Shown here one piece after another: positions 27,311-37,296 of a stretch of DNA of 64,000 bases. Numbering within the stretch: position 1 is the stretch's first letter; each line of letters starts with the position of its first letter. This stretch comes from Chloroflexi bacterium TSY. Lineage in GTDB: Bacteria > Chloroflexota > Anaerolineae > Caldilineales > Caldilineaceae. The position numbers were made by a program, and so were the translations under genes. The DNA lies in NCBI GenBank assembly GCA_019217005.1, contig JAHBNG010000080.1, positions 3,257-67,256 on the forward strand, in the 5' to 3' direction. Below the pieces are notes generated by a model, which did no database searches, was not told the origin of the DNA, and saw only the letters and a program-made list of their open reading frames with translations.

Positions 27311-27435
27311 GGGCTCTACGCGAGATAGTGTACTTGACAACGTAGTACGTGCTACGTGGTGCGTACTGGATCGCTTGACACACCACGTAGCACGTACCAC
27401 CAATTCATCGCTTGTACACTTTGTCGCGAAGACCC
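27311..27435. mobile_element. Family H MITE-like repeat, copy 1
   Basis: The 125-bp element has related ends GGGCTCTACGCG and, inverted, GGGTCTTCGCG, each followed by a GTGTAC within about 10 bases. Inside is a 16-bp perfect inverted repeat TACGTGCTACGTGGTG with its complement. The flanks AGAATT (27304-27309, 27436-27441) are a direct target duplication. The element lies just upstream of the GNAT gene. A second member is at 37297-37738. Confidence 0.75.
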
Positions 27436-27501
27436 AGAATTAGTCGACCCGTAGATTTCACGTTTGCGCTACTTTTTGACAGGTACCTATCCTAACCAGG
27501 A

Positions 27502-27996
27502 CTATTTTTCCAGTTCGTCAAAATAGGGCCAGCTCTGCAAATCCGGCGGTTGGATGCCCAATTGCGTCATAGTCGCCATAATCTGGGCACGATGCTCGGT
27601 GGCATGGTTGATCACTTGAGTGAGAAAGATAGACTTTGGCACTTGACGTTTTGTGCCATCGTTCCAGTTTACCTCAACAGTATCGTCGGCTGCTTGCACC
27701 TTTGGTGCCCACTCAATTAAGCCAGAGCCAGTTGTACGCACCGATTCCACCATTTCCGCTATTGTCAAGGGCGGTTCATCTTCTGGATCGGGGCGCGGTT
27801 GACCGGTACGGATGCGGTAGAGGTAAGATTGTTCCGATGTAACAATGTGCTGAAGCGTGTCGCGGATGGAGCCAAAGGTGCCAGAAATGGTGGCATCTAG
27901 TTGATCACTGCTCAAATCGGCACAACATTCGAGTAGACGCAGATTTGCCCACAGATGGTGGCCAAAGAGGGTGGTGAGAGTATCGGTTGGTTTCAT
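27502..27996 (-). CDS. DinB-family four-helix protein
   Basis: A 164-residue protein of the DinB/YfiT fold. It starts MKPTDTLTTLFGHHLWANLR, with the metal-site His residues likely in DTLQHIVTSEQSY and the pair in VINHATEHRAQIMATM. Such proteins bind a divalent metal; many act as thiol-dependent transferases, others have no known role. The ATG (27996) is preceded by AAGGAG. The stop of an alcohol-dehydrogenase remnant overlaps the start as ATGA. Probably cytoplasmic. Confidence 0.88.
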   Translation of the reverse strand: MKPTDTLTTLFGHHLWANLRLLECCADLSSDQLDATISGTFGSIRDTLQHIVTSEQSYLYRIRTGQPRPDPEDEPPLTIAEMVESVRTTGSGLIEWAPKVQAADDTVEVNWNDGTKRQVPKSIFLTQVINHATEHRAQIMATMTQLGIQPPDLQSWPYFDELEK

Positions 27997-28083
27997 AAGA
28001 GCTCCTTGTTGTGTGCCACAGTAATGACGACTTTGCCGATATGCTTACCTTCTCCAAAATGCTCGATGGCTAGCAAATATGTG
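27993..28083 (-). pseudogene. C-terminal scrap of a second alcohol dehydrogenase
   Basis: The minus strand encodes LAIEHFGEGKHIGKVVITV and then AHNKELL with a TGA that overlaps the DinB ATG. This is the terminal strand-helix of a quinone-oxidoreductase-like dehydrogenase, similar to but not the same as the remnant at 20689. The rest of the gene is absent; the Uma2 gene stops at 28096. The remnant contains the ribosome-binding site of the DinB gene. Confidence 0.65.
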
Positions 28084-28095
28084 AGGTGTCCCATA

Positions 28096-28605
28096 CTAAC
28101 TAAAGATTTCACTTAACGGCAGCCGAATATTGACGACATCATCAACCAAGTCCCCCTTTGCGAACATTTCAAAATCATCTGGTGCTCGATAAACGGCAAT
28201 CGATTGAGCATATGGATAAACCAACCAGCAAGACTGAACACCGAGAGCAAAGTAAATTTTGAATTTGTCAACCAGTGCTTGAACCCCTTGGCGTGGAGAC
28301 AAAATTTCGACCGCCAACAAAGGCATCTGCTTTCCCTTCAGATCGTCATTATAAAAATCCACCGGACGTTCACGATAGACGGCAATATCAGGTTCTAGCG
28401 AATTTGGTTTCTCGGCAAGTTCTATTTCTGGTATCTTGGAGAGGGCGGAGATATCAAGAGTAAATTCAGAAGATGGCGTGAGATTGGGCTCATTCAAAAA
28501 GTGTGCGCCTATTTTTATTTGCAAATAACCATGATTAAAAGAACTCATTTCAGCCAACTCCTCTGGAGCGATTTCTTCATCTAGATTTTCCAGAACAATT
28601 GCCAT
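28096..28605 (-). CDS. Uma2-family (restriction-endonuclease-like) protein
   Basis: The start is the ATG at 28605 (MAIVLENLDEEIAPEELAEM), preceded by TAGGAG; a TTG two codons earlier is not needed. The 169-residue protein shows the PD-(D/E)XK-like core of Uma2/DUF820: PDIAVYRERPVDFYNDD (Asp), MPLLAVEILSPRQGVQALVD (Glu and conserved S/P) and KIYFALGVQSCWLVYP. These proteins are abundant in Cyanobacteria and Chloroflexota and are assumed to be nucleases, but their role is not established. Cytoplasmic. Confidence 0.9.
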   Translation of the reverse strand: MAIVLENLDEEIAPEELAEMSSFNHGYLQIKIGAHFLNEPNLTPSSEFTLDISALSKIPEIELAEKPNSLEPDIAVYRERPVDFYNDDLKGKQMPLLAVEILSPRQGVQALVDKFKIYFALGVQSCWLVYPYAQSIAVYRAPDDFEMFAKGDLVDDVVNIRLPLSEIFS

Positions 28606-28740
28606 GTTCAATCTCCTATAGATGGACTATACAAATAGTGATAACCATTCGACATTGTAACACAGAACAATTGCCGGGAATATTGTCATGATGCATAAGT
28701 GTTGGTACTGCCTGATGGCAGAGGAAATATGAAAAGGCTT

Positions 28741-29995
28741 AGGGCAATCGCGTACCTTAAAAAAATAAGCCAGAAAGGACTGTCAAGAGATAGTGGTGGT
28801 CCCAGCCAGCGGTAAGGCGCTTGTTTTTGATGCCAACGTTGAGAGAAGTCTCCTTCTTGAGCAGATTGAGAGCAATATGACGAAGGGCAGCGAAATTCTG
28901 AGCTGAGTGGCCTTTGCGCAAACGGGATTCATCCTCTCGGAAGGCAATATCGAGGGTCCAGTGTAGGCGATTTTCGACATGCCAATGAGTGCGAGAGGCA
29001 TTGAGTAAAGAGCGAGCATCGGACTCGGAACTCGAGAGGTAATAGCGCCTGTCGGGATTGTCTTTTTGCTGAGAATCACCACAAATCAAGGTGCGTTGGG
29101 CTTGAACCATCATGACGGTAGAGAGTTCAGGCCATTGCTCAGAATTGCGCAGATTCTGGATGATGTCGGGGGGCAGAAATGGTCCAGGCTTCTCGGGTTT
29201 CAAGCCGACCGTGTCCCTTATCGGTCGTTTTGGCATAATCGTGGTCAAAGGCAGTAAAGTCACTTTCCTCGAGATCCTCAAAGAGCAAGGCGACATCTGC
29301 ATGTAAGTTTCCTTGATTGCCCTTGAGAGAGAGGAGGAGATAATCAGCCTCATTGTCAATGATGAGCTGTGCAATTTCAGTCTGAGCACCCATAGCATCG
29401 ATGGTCACGAGTGCCCCTTTGATCTCCAACAAGCGCAGTAACTCTGGAATAGCTGTGATTTCATTCGACTTTTCATCCACTTTCCACTGACCAAGGACTA
29501 CTTTGTTCAGAGAAGCCCAAGCACTCACCATGTATATGGCTCCTTTGCCCACTGTTTTATCATGGGAACGTCTCAACTGCTTGCCGTCTATTGCCACCAC
29601 TTCTCCATTCGTCACCTGGCAGACTGCGCTCATCCATTTGCTGAAACATTCGGCAAAGACCTCTCCATCTAGCAATCCAAATACGCGCCAGAATGTATCG
29701 TGCGATGGGATTCCATTTGGCAACTCCAGTATGCTTTCTAGCCACTCCTTTTTGGCTTTGCCGAATTTTTCGACCCCTTCCCAATCGTCTGCTCCGCATA
29801 TGACTGCACAGATTGCTATCACGATTATATCGATTAGATTGTGGCGTCGATTTATCGGGCTTCTTGGCTCTTCTATGCTTCCAAAGTGCTTTTCTATGCT
29901 TGCTATTTCGGGCTTTTCCATTTTGGTTTCTCCTTTTTGGGTTCCAAAATAGATTATCCCTTCTTTTCTTTCTTGTACAAGTACGCGATTGCCCT
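28741..29995 (-). mobile_element. ISAs1-like insertion sequence, 1255 bp
   Basis: Terminal repeats AGGGCAATCGCGTAC at left and their complement at right, flanked by a 12-bp direct duplication ATGAAAAGGCTT (28729-28740, 29996-30007). It holds a transposase of the ISAs1 (H-repeat) type. The duplication is slightly longer than the 8-10 bp usually quoted for the family. Confidence 0.9.
28757..29921 (-). pseudogene. ISAs1-family transposase with one frame break
   Basis: The N-terminal part (29921 to about 29190) reads SIEKHFGSIEEPRSPINRRH, NLIDIIVIAICAVICGADDW and the diagnostic VVAIDGKQLRRSHDK, then LVTIDAMGAQTEIAQLIIDN. The second frame continues DIIQNLRNSEQWPELSTVMM and THWHVENRLHWTLDIAFRED with the likely catalytic Glu in HVENRLHW. 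The frames change at a run of six C near 29176 (five would restore the frame). Length if joined is about 388, normal for ISAs1 transposases. Cut-and-paste transposition of the host IS. Confidence 0.88.
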
Positions 29996-30204
29996 ATGAA
30001 AAGGCTTTTTCCATCTTTCTATTCTCATCAATCTATGCTACAGTATGTATTTGGAATCTATCCGAAAAGTGGTTGTGAGTCCGACCTGCTTCTCGAGCAA
30101 GAACGGTTCGTCATGGGACTTTTCGGAGAAGCACTTAATCAGTCCCATCGGGATTTTTGCCCAAGTTGGATTCGTAAACCAAAACCGATATTCAGGAGAT
30201 AACC

Positions 30205-30642
30205 ATGAGCGAATACATACCGAGCACCTGGGGATGGGTGGCAGAGCAGGTTGAACAATATGAAGGAAGCGGAGGTACCGAAGGTTTGACCTTGAGGGAC
30301 ACGGGGCTTCCAGTCATCGTCGTGACAAATCGAGGACGGAAGACGGGTGCGATCCGCAAGACCCCATTAATGACGGTCGTGGACGGAAACAACTACATCC
30401 TTGTGGCTTCCAAGGGTGGTGCGCCGAAACATCCTGAGTGGTATTACAATTTGAAGGCAGATCCGAATGTCGAAATTCGCGACAAGACCGAAGTCTATTC
30501 GATGCGCGTGCGGGAGGTCGTCAATTCAACCGAGAGACGGCGCCTTTGGGATATAGCGGTAAAAGCATATCCTCCTTATCAAGAATATCAAGACAAAACA
30601 GAACGCGTCATTCCAATCTTCGTCGCGGAACCTGTCGAATAA
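30205..30642 (+). CDS. Deazaflavin-dependent nitroreductase family protein (Ddn/DUF385)
   Basis: A 145-residue protein with the split-barrel pattern of F420H2-dependent reductases: LPVIVVTNRGRKTGAIRKTP (the RGRKTG cofactor phosphate site), LVASKGGAPKHPEWYYNLKA and VEIRDKTEVYSMRVREV. These motifs are highly characteristic. It would reduce quinones or nitro compounds using F420, which implies F420 synthesis elsewhere in the genome. The ATG has an AGGAG eight bases ahead. The gene stands close after the ISAs1-like IS. Confidence 0.9.
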   Translation: MSEYIPSTWGWVAEQVEQYEGSGGTEGLTLRDTGLPVIVVTNRGRKTGAIRKTPLMTVVDGNNYILVASKGGAPKHPEWYYNLKADPNVEIRDKTEVYSMRVREVVNSTERRRLWDIAVKAYPPYQEYQDKTERVIPIFVAEPVE

Positions 30643-30732
30643 ACGTGAAGTGAATTAGTACCCAGCCCTATTTGACACGCTCTACGAATCGATCTGCTAT
30701 CGAAAAAAGTACACAAGGGAGCGTATACACCC

Positions 30733-31668
30733 ATGACAAAACCCCTCATCACTGTTGTTGGCAGCTTTGCTGTAGGTATGACGTTGCGAACCCAGCGCAT
30801 GCCGATCTTTGGCGAAACATTGGTTGGATCTGATTTTGACATGGGGCCAGGCGGCAAGGGATCCAATCAGGCGGTGGCAACGGCCAGACTGGGTGCCCAG
30901 GCTGCTTTTGCTGGCATCATTGGATCCGATAAACTGGGCGAAATTGCCACCGACCTCTACACCCAAGAAGGCGTTGATACAACCTATTTACAACAAACGA
31001 ATACCATGGCAACCGGTGTCGGCTTTATCATTCTGAACGAGTCCGGAGAAAACGGTATTATTCTCGATATGGGCGCAAATGAAGCCATGGATGCAGCGTT
31101 TGTTGACCGGCTCGACGTACAAATTGCCCGCAGCGACGTGGTCATGTCAGTCTTGGAAATCCCGGTCGAAGCCGCGGCACGGGCTATGGCACTGGGCAAA
31201 AAACATGGTGTTCGAACCATCTTAAATCCCGCGCCAGCCACCCACCTTGATGAAACAGTGCTACGCAACGTCGATTATCTAACCCCCAACGAAACCGAGC
31301 TACGCATTCTGCAGGGGCTGCCAGCCGATGACCCAACACCGACCCTTGAATTGGCCAAGCAGTTACAAGCGCAGGGCGTGAAAAATCTGATCGTGACTCA
31401 GGGAGAAAAGGGCGCCCTCGTCCTATCTGAAGCTGGCTTGTTTGAAGTGGCCGGGATAACGCTGTCGAGAGAAATCGTGGACACAACAGGGGCTGGAGAT
31501 GCTTTTAATGGGGGGCTCGCGGTTGCACTGGCCCAAGGACAGACTCTGCAAGAAGCGGTTCAGTTTGCTTGTTGTACAGGACGACTGGCCTGCGATAAAC
31601 TTGGCGTCATTCCAGCTCTGGCGTCTCGGGAACAGGCCGAGCAATTGTATAGGGCAGTTTACAAATAA
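30733..31668 (+). CDS. rbsK: Ribokinase
   Basis: A 311-residue PfkB-family sugar kinase. The N-terminal MRTxRMPxxGET region (MTLRTQRMPIFGETL) is followed by the Gly-rich GPGGKGSNQAVATARLGAQ motif. The C-terminal active-site signature DTTGAGDAFNGGLAVAL contains the catalytic Asp. LNPAPATHLDETVLRNVDYL and TPNETELRIL are typical of ribokinases. It phosphorylates D-ribose at O5 in the cytoplasm; a related sugar substrate cannot be excluded. A family C palindrome starts six bases after the stop, between it and a PmoA-like gene that may use the same sugar-linked pathway. Confidence 0.9.
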   Translation: MTKPLITVVGSFAVGMTLRTQRMPIFGETLVGSDFDMGPGGKGSNQAVATARLGAQAAFAGIIGSDKLGEIATDLYTQEGVDTTYLQQTNTMATGVGFIILNESGENGIILDMGANEAMDAAFVDRLDVQIARSDVVMSVLEIPVEAAARAMALGKKHGVRTILNPAPATHLDETVLRNVDYLTPNETELRILQGLPADDPTPTLELAKQLQAQGVKNLIVTQGEKGALVLSEAGLFEVAGITLSREIVDTTGAGDAFNGGLAVALAQGQTLQEAVQFACCTGRLACDKLGVIPALASREQAEQLYRAVYK

Positions 31669-31674
31669 TCGGGA

Positions 31675-31748
31675 GTGTGTCCCAAAGTGTGTAAGTGCAG
31701 CGGTTCTCTGACTGAGCAGCGTTCATTTACACACTTTGTGGTACACAC
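31675..31748. repeat. Family C palindromic repeat, copy 2
   Basis: Arms GTGTGTCCCAAAGTGTGTAA and TTTACACACTTTGTGGTACA with an internal TCTCTGACTGAGC. It lies between rbsK and the PmoA-like gene. Its loop matches the copy at 62349. Confidence 0.88.
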
Positions 31749-31774
31749 TCAACAATTTTTTGGAGAAGCACCCC

Positions 31775-32623
31775 ATGTCTGACCAGCCACGTTGGAATCT
31801 TCGCAGTGAAAACGACTGTCTCTTCGTCGATGATCTTTCACTGGGCCGGGTAATGTTGCAGCACAACGCCCGCCCAGGTCTGATGCCCTACATCCATCCG
31901 TTGCGCATCGCCGATGGGACTGCCTGCCTGACAGAAGACAGCCCTTGGCACCACCCGCATCAACACGGAATTCAGCTGGCCTTTACCAGCGTGAACGGCT
32001 GCGACTTTTGGCACTATCCTGGCCAGCGTCCTAGTCAGGTAGTCGGTTTGATTGAGGCTAGCCGTCCACGCATCCTGAGTACGGATCCACCAAGCTGGAT
32101 GATCGAGACTGTCTGGCGGCACATGGATGGAAGTCACCTTCTGGCCGGACAGCAAGGTTGGTCATTGAAGGCCACCGATGCACTCTTTTTTCTGGATCTA
32201 GACTGGACGCTGCGCGCGATTTCCGACGTGCGCATCAAGCAGTACCCATATGGCGGTCTCTTCATCCGTATGCCGTTCCGACACCACTATGGTGCCAGCG
32301 TGGTCAGCGCCACGGGTCTGCAGGATGACGATACCGAGCAACAGGCAGCCGCCTGGCTTGACTTGTTTATGCCCTTAGAGAAAAGCGAAATCGGCGCAGG
32401 CATCACTGTCTGCGATCATCCCGATAATCCCGGCCACCCTGTGTCATGGCGCGTAGACGGTACCCGAGGTATCAACCCGTCTCCCTGCATCCAAGGCGAC
32501 ATCGAACTTCCCGCGGGCGAGGCAATGCGTCACCGTTACCGCTTAATCCTGCACAGCGGACCTCTTTCCGCCAAGCAGATTCAGGAACTGTGGGCGGCGT
32601 ACGCGGCGCAAGAGGGACATTGA
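31775..32623 (+). CDS. PmoA-like (DUF6807) family protein
   Basis: The start is the ATG at 31775 behind GGAG; the 282-residue product begins MSDQPRWNLRSENDCLFVDD. It contains the His-rich RPGLMPYIHPLRIADG and SPWHHPHQHGIQLAFTSVNG. RIKQYPYGGLFIRMPFRHHY is also present. These match the DUF6807/PmoA-like family named for weak similarity to a methane monooxygenase gene but found beside sugar genes. Function is not established. It has no signal peptide. Base composition is GC-richer than the flanking genes by eye. It may belong with the oxygenase island that follows. Confidence 0.82.
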   Translation: MSDQPRWNLRSENDCLFVDDLSLGRVMLQHNARPGLMPYIHPLRIADGTACLTEDSPWHHPHQHGIQLAFTSVNGCDFWHYPGQRPSQVVGLIEASRPRILSTDPPSWMIETVWRHMDGSHLLAGQQGWSLKATDALFFLDLDWTLRAISDVRIKQYPYGGLFIRMPFRHHYGASVVSATGLQDDDTEQQAAAWLDLFMPLEKSEIGAGITVCDHPDNPGHPVSWRVDGTRGINPSPCIQGDIELPAGEAMRHRYRLILHSGPLSAKQIQELWAAYAAQEGH

Positions 32624-32755
32624 GTCATGAGTATGAAAAGTGGCCAGTGACCAGTATTCGGTAGGTCGGTCTCGTTGTCACACCGAATTCTAACCTACCG
32701 AATACTACTGACTTTACCCCATTAACTGAACACTTTATTCATTGAGGAAGAACCA

Positions 32756-34923
32756 ATGAACCCAATAGACCCCACCCACTGGCGTGCCAACTGGCGCAAT
32801 GACTTCTCCCCTTACGTTGGTCGTCAAGAGACGGTCGATGCCGAACTGGAGCAGATCCGTGAAGAATTGCGTCGCACGCTGGACGGCCGTATCTTCGAGC
32901 GCGAGGAGTTGGCCTGGTATCGTCAAGCCTACGTTGAGGCCTTCCTGTTCATGTACGATACCTCCTTCTATGACCGCGAAGCGGGTCGCTACCGGATTGA
33001 CGAGATTCTCGACGACGGCGAACGCGAATTCGGCGGCTATGACATCATCCTGTTGTGGCAGTCATACCCACGTCTGGGCATTGATGGGCGTAACCAGATT
33101 GACTTCTACCGCGACATGCCCGGTGGTCTGCCCGGACTCCGTGCCCTGACTGAACGTGCTCACGAACGGGCGTGCGCGTTTTGTGAACTACAATCCCTGG
33201 GACGTTGGCACGCGTCGTGAGGCAGGTGCCGAGCCGTTCAAGGATCCACGGGGATACCGTCACAGTTTTGCCGACAAAGGCGCACCCGCTGTAGCCGACG
33301 CGGAGGCACTTGCAACAGTCATCGAGGCAATCGGGGCGGATGGGATTTTCTCGATACAATGCATTCCGATGATCCGGGTTTCCTCGCGCCACTCGAACGC
33401 GCCAATCCGAATATTGTCTTCAATCCAGAAGGGTGCCGCCGCTTGATGCGCTCAGCTCGATCTCAGGAAGTTGGCTACAGCGAAGCGCTGTCGCGCCGCC
33501 CGGACTATTGACCATTCGCTGGCTAGAACCCGTTTCTCGTTTCGGGCCATCGACCGCAACTCGCTCGATCATCGTGAATTTATCCAGAAGGCCTTCTTCC
33601 ACGGCTGCGGTCAAGTGGTGTGGGAGAACATTTTTGGCTGGTGGAACCCTTGGCCCGCGGCGGATCGTGCCCTGCTGCGCCACTGTGTTTGGTTGCTGCG
33701 TACGTACGCGGCGGCATTTCAAGATCCGACCTGGCAACCCTACGTTGCCACGCATGTAGAAGGTGTATACGCCCACTGCTGGCACGCAGGGGACACCACC
33801 ATACACACGCTGCTAAACGAGTCAGGCGGTTCGGTCGATGCCCCGGTGTTGACAGTACCGGCTACAACGGCAGACGGTCGCAATCTCCGCCACTACGACG
33901 TCTGGCAAGGGCGGAAATTTTCCGGCGGAAGTTTTTCCGGCAGAGATCCAGCCAGATGTACGTGCGGATTCCCATCTGCTCACCCTTTCGCTGCAACCCG
34001 GTGAGGCTGGCTGTGTCGTGTCTGCGCCAGCCGACGAAGCAGTGACGTTTCCGCCTACAGGAACGACCGAGCCACACGAGCGAGATCGCATCGGTATTGA
34101 CCGCTCTCGTGTTACCCTGGCCGACCTGTCACTGCGTCCGGTGGCTCCCTCCGATCCAGTTGCCAGTGGGGAAGCGCCAGTGGGTATGTGCCACGTGCTG
34201 GGCGGGCCCTTCAGATTCGTCGTCCGCCATAACACGTCAACCGTTATGGAGGGGGCCTGCTATGGCGGTGTCGACCATCTTTTGGACAAGAATCATCCGC
34301 CCCAATTCATCGAGTTAGCCGACTTTGGATGGATCAAACTGAGGTGACAAACGCCGCCTACCGTGGCTTCCTGGCGGAGACACGGTACCTACCGCGTGAT
34401 CTGACCAACTTTCTGCGTCACTGGCAGCGTTCCACAGACCAGGAGCAGGAACCCTGGACTTGGACGGTACCGCCTGGCAAGGAGCGACATCCGGTCGTGT
34501 GGGTGGACCTGGATGACGCCCGTGCGTATGCACGCTGGGCGGCAAACGCTTGCCACGCGAGGAGGAGTGGCAGCGAGCGGCAGGGTTTTCCGTATGGCCC
34601 TGGGGATCGCTTCGACCCCTCGCTTGTGCAATAGTGGGACTGACGATACGACGCCTGTCGATCAGTTTCCGGACGGCATTAGCAGTACCGGATGTCTGGA
34701 CATGGCCGGCAATGTGTGGGAGTGGACCGAAAGCGAACGGGACGATGGTCACACCCGCTACGCCATCATACGTGGCGGCAGTTACCTCAGGGTAGAGGGT
34801 AGCATTTGGTACAATGCAAGTGGGGCAAACCCAACGACTGCCCATGAGAAAATGTTGCTCATGTATCCTGGGCTCGACCGCTGCAGCACCATCGGCTTCC
34901 GCTGTGTGAAAGATGTTGCCTAA
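32756..34923 (+). pseudogene. Decayed FGE-sulfatase-domain gene with N-terminal glycosidase-like region
   Basis: The first frame begins MNPIDPTHWRANWRNDFSPY and covers YDIILLWQSYPRLGIDGRNQ. Other frames follow with VNYNPWDVGTRREAGAEPF, ENIFGWWNPWPAADRALLRH, then a formylglycine-generating-like domain: MDQTEVTNAAYRGFLAETRY, LPREEEWQRAAG, DMAGNVWEWTESERDD and GGSYLRVEGSIWYNASGAN. The order is an alpha/beta-barrel-like part, a beta part and a C-terminal FGE/SUMF1-type domain. At least five frame changes are needed, so it is not expressed as one protein unless the sequence is in error. The region is clearly GC-richer than its surroundings, which suggests transfer. Confidence 0.7.
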
Positions 34924-35030
34924 TCAGATGCGAGTGTGTCCGGCTACCAAATTGAATATGGTATATTATCATAAGGGTCAGATCAGATAAGCGGCATCAG
35001 TGCAGAGCAACTAACCCAAAGAGATAGATA

Positions 35031-36248
35031 TGAACACTGAAACAAAAAATCAACAGCTGGTACAGCAACTGCAAAGTCTCTTTGGCCCCAACGCGTACAG
35101 CGAAACCCTTTGGCCCCAAGTGGCGCTGGCGTGCGCTTCACTGGCGTCGACCTGTGCCACCCGCTGAGCGAGGACCAAGCGGGTTTTCTGCTCGACGCAT
35201 TGAGCCAGTTCCGGATCGTCTGCATCGCCGATCAAGATCTAGAGCGGTTTTCCCTTGCTCACTTCGAGCGATTCGCCAACCATTGGGGAGCACCGGTTCC
35301 GCACCGAGCAATTTTATGCGTGGGGGCAAGCCAGCACAGCAGGATGGAGCCAGTGATGGACCGATCGAGATGCTCCCATATAGGAAGCGGAGGGTGGCCG
35401 CCGCCGACCAGACCTTTCCCGACCAATTGCAGTGCCTGCCTCACGAGTCGCCGGCGGTGCTACTCACGTCCAATTTCGCCGGGGAGGCGGGCGTGGGTGA
35501 ACCGCGGATCGGCTCTGGTGGCTCGTGGCACACGGATATCGAGTATGAGCCGTTGCCGATATATGTATCTATGTTTCTCGCTCACAAGATGCCTGTTGCG
35601 CGAGACGCGCTTGGTGGAACTTGGATACAGGCCCCAGATAACAATGATCCCAAACCGTATTACGAGGGTTCTAGTGCAGAACTGATGCGGCGTCGCAAGC
35701 AGCTGCCATTAAATGGTGAGACGGCTTTTGCCGATACAGCGGCGGCTTTTTCGGCTTTGCTGTCCGAGGAGCAAGCAGAACTAGAACGCGTCCAAGTGCG
35801 TCGGCGATTGAATGAAGGAGACGAAGGGTGGCTTTCGCCTCTGGTTCGCACCAATCCGCGTTCCGGGATCAAGTCCTTCCACAGCCCGGTTTGGGCATCG
35901 CGACCAAGGGTGCGACCAGCAATCGAGGTGGATGGAATGACGATGGAGGAGTCGCGCATTTTCTTGGATCGCCTAGAAGAACATGTGCTGCAACCCCAAT
36001 TCCGGTATGACCATCTGCATGTACCGGGCGATGTAACGATCTGGGACAATTATATGACCCTCCACAACGCACCGCCGATCAAGTCGAACATAAGCTCGAT
36101 CGACGATGCTCGGTTGCTCTACCGCTTGAGCTGCAAGGGCGAACCGGCGTTGTCTCTGCCCCGACAGGATGAGCCGAAATGGCTCGTAGCCCATATCCCT
36201 GGTGGCTACTCAACGCCGCAGGCAATCCTTGATGTGTCGGTTGCCTGA
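35031..36248 (+). pseudogene. TauD/TfdA-type Fe(II)/2OG dioxygenase, frameshifted
   Basis: Three frames are needed. The start reads MNTETKNQQLVQQLQSLFGP. The second frame covers GAGVRFTGVDLCHPLSEDQA to FANHWGAPVPH. The third, long frame covers the catalytic core with the HxD pair in GSGGSWHTDIEYEPLP, the distal His in DNYMTLHNAPPIKSN and the 2OG-binding Arg in ARLLYRLSCKG. All iron ligands are present, so the gene decayed recently or the two early breaks are sequencing errors. TauD-type enzymes hydroxylate small sulfonates, ethers or amino acids; substrate unknown. It is followed after 21 bases by a PhyH dioxygenase. Confidence 0.78.
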
Positions 36249-36269
36249 CAATTGCATTGGGAATAGAAT

Positions 36270-37088
36270 ATGGAATTTGTGAAATTGAGCCAAGCGGAAT
36301 TGTCCACTGGACAACTGGCGCCTGAGACGTTGGAACAAGCGGTCAGGCAGGTAAAATCCAATGGATTTGTCGTACTCGAGAATGTCTTATCGGTCGACTT
36401 GGTCGATGAGTTAAATGCGGGCTTTCTAAAAGTGTTGGATGAGCTGTTGAAGACGGATGCAGAGAAGACAGAGGTGAATACTTCTGCTTTCCGTACGAAC
36501 CGAATTCGAATGGACCTTCCCTTTCGAGATCCATTTACGCATCCGCAAATCATCACGAATCGATTTGCAATGCCCATTGTTGAGCAAATTGTTGGGGAAG
36601 ACTGTCGTATGTTTTATTTTGCAGTGGATGCACCGATGCCTGGCTCGAACTACCAGCGAGTCCACGGGGACTACAAACCGTTTTATCCAGAAGCAGATAT
36701 TATTTTACCAACCACGGCTGTAGTTGTAAATTACCCTTTAATTGACGTGACCGAGCAGAATGGACCAATGGAGGCCTGGCCAAACACGCATTTGACCCCG
36801 GAGAAGTTCTACATGGGCAGCCAGGTTCAGGAAGCGGCCAAGCGCAGCGATCCCGTGAAAATGTTAACCCCGAAAGGCTCCGTCATTATCCACGATATGC
36901 GGATGTGGCATCGCGGAACGCCCAACGTATCCGATGAGATCAGGCCGAACATGGCCCTCATCTATGGGAGAGAATGGTGGGATGGTGCGTTTTTCCGTAA
37001 ACCCGATTTTAGAATTTCAAAGCAAATCCACGTGGGATTATCCGATCGAGCGAAGGAGCTATTCCGTTATGAGACGTTGGTCGATTAA
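36270..37088 (+). CDS. Phytanoyl-CoA dioxygenase family protein 1
   Basis: A 272-residue Fe(II)/2-oxoglutarate dioxygenase. The metal-binding HxD is in YQRVHGDYKPFYPEAD, the distal His in IIHDMRMWHRGTPNVSDEI, and the 2OG Arg in the RPNMALIYGR segment. N-terminal sequence VKSNGFVVLENVLSVDLVDE is typical of PhyH proteins. Members hydroxylate diverse small molecules (phytanoyl-CoA, ectoine and others); the substrate cannot be read from this. It starts 21 bases after the TauD pseudogene and the two could be one transcript. A family E-like fragment (GGCCATTCCAGA) lies at the stop. Confidence 0.88.
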   Translation: MEFVKLSQAELSTGQLAPETLEQAVRQVKSNGFVVLENVLSVDLVDELNAGFLKVLDELLKTDAEKTEVNTSAFRTNRIRMDLPFRDPFTHPQIITNRFAMPIVEQIVGEDCRMFYFAVDAPMPGSNYQRVHGDYKPFYPEADIILPTTAVVVNYPLIDVTEQNGPMEAWPNTHLTPEKFYMGSQVQEAAKRSDPVKMLTPKGSVIIHDMRMWHRGTPNVSDEIRPNMALIYGREWWDGAFFRKPDFRISKQIHVGLSDRAKELFRYETLVD

Positions 37089-37168
37089 GGCCATTCCAGA
37101 AAAAGAATGACCCATAAAGATAAGCGTTTCACCTGCCTGACGTTTAAGTGACGTCTGTATTAGGAGTC

Positions 37169-37247
37169 GTTGACATTTGACAGCTCTCCTCTGCGAAACC
37201 ATCGTGCAGAACGACCAACGCTCTGAGAGCGCACGCTAAATGTCAAC
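37169..37247. repeat. Family G palindromic repeat, copy 1
   Basis: Ends GTTGACATTT and AAATGTCAAC are exact complements about 79 bases apart. The 3' half resembles 62030-62093 (CTCTGARAGYGCACGYTAAA). It lies between the two PhyH genes. Confidence 0.65.
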
Positions 37248-37296
37248 AGAACCTAGAGTTCGTCCTCCTATAACGAAACCAGTCAGTATTAATTTT

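Noticed and set aside
27267..27386. Upstream extension of the GNAT gene
   Set aside because: It would be encoded mostly by a mobile palindrome (family H); a GTG start at 27266 gives the usual family length.
29996..30202. 68-codon frame starting in the ISAs1 target duplication (MKRLFPSFYSHQ)
   Set aside because: No family recognised and no good ribosome-binding site; its end overlaps the next gene's start signal. Likely a chance ORF or a remnant.
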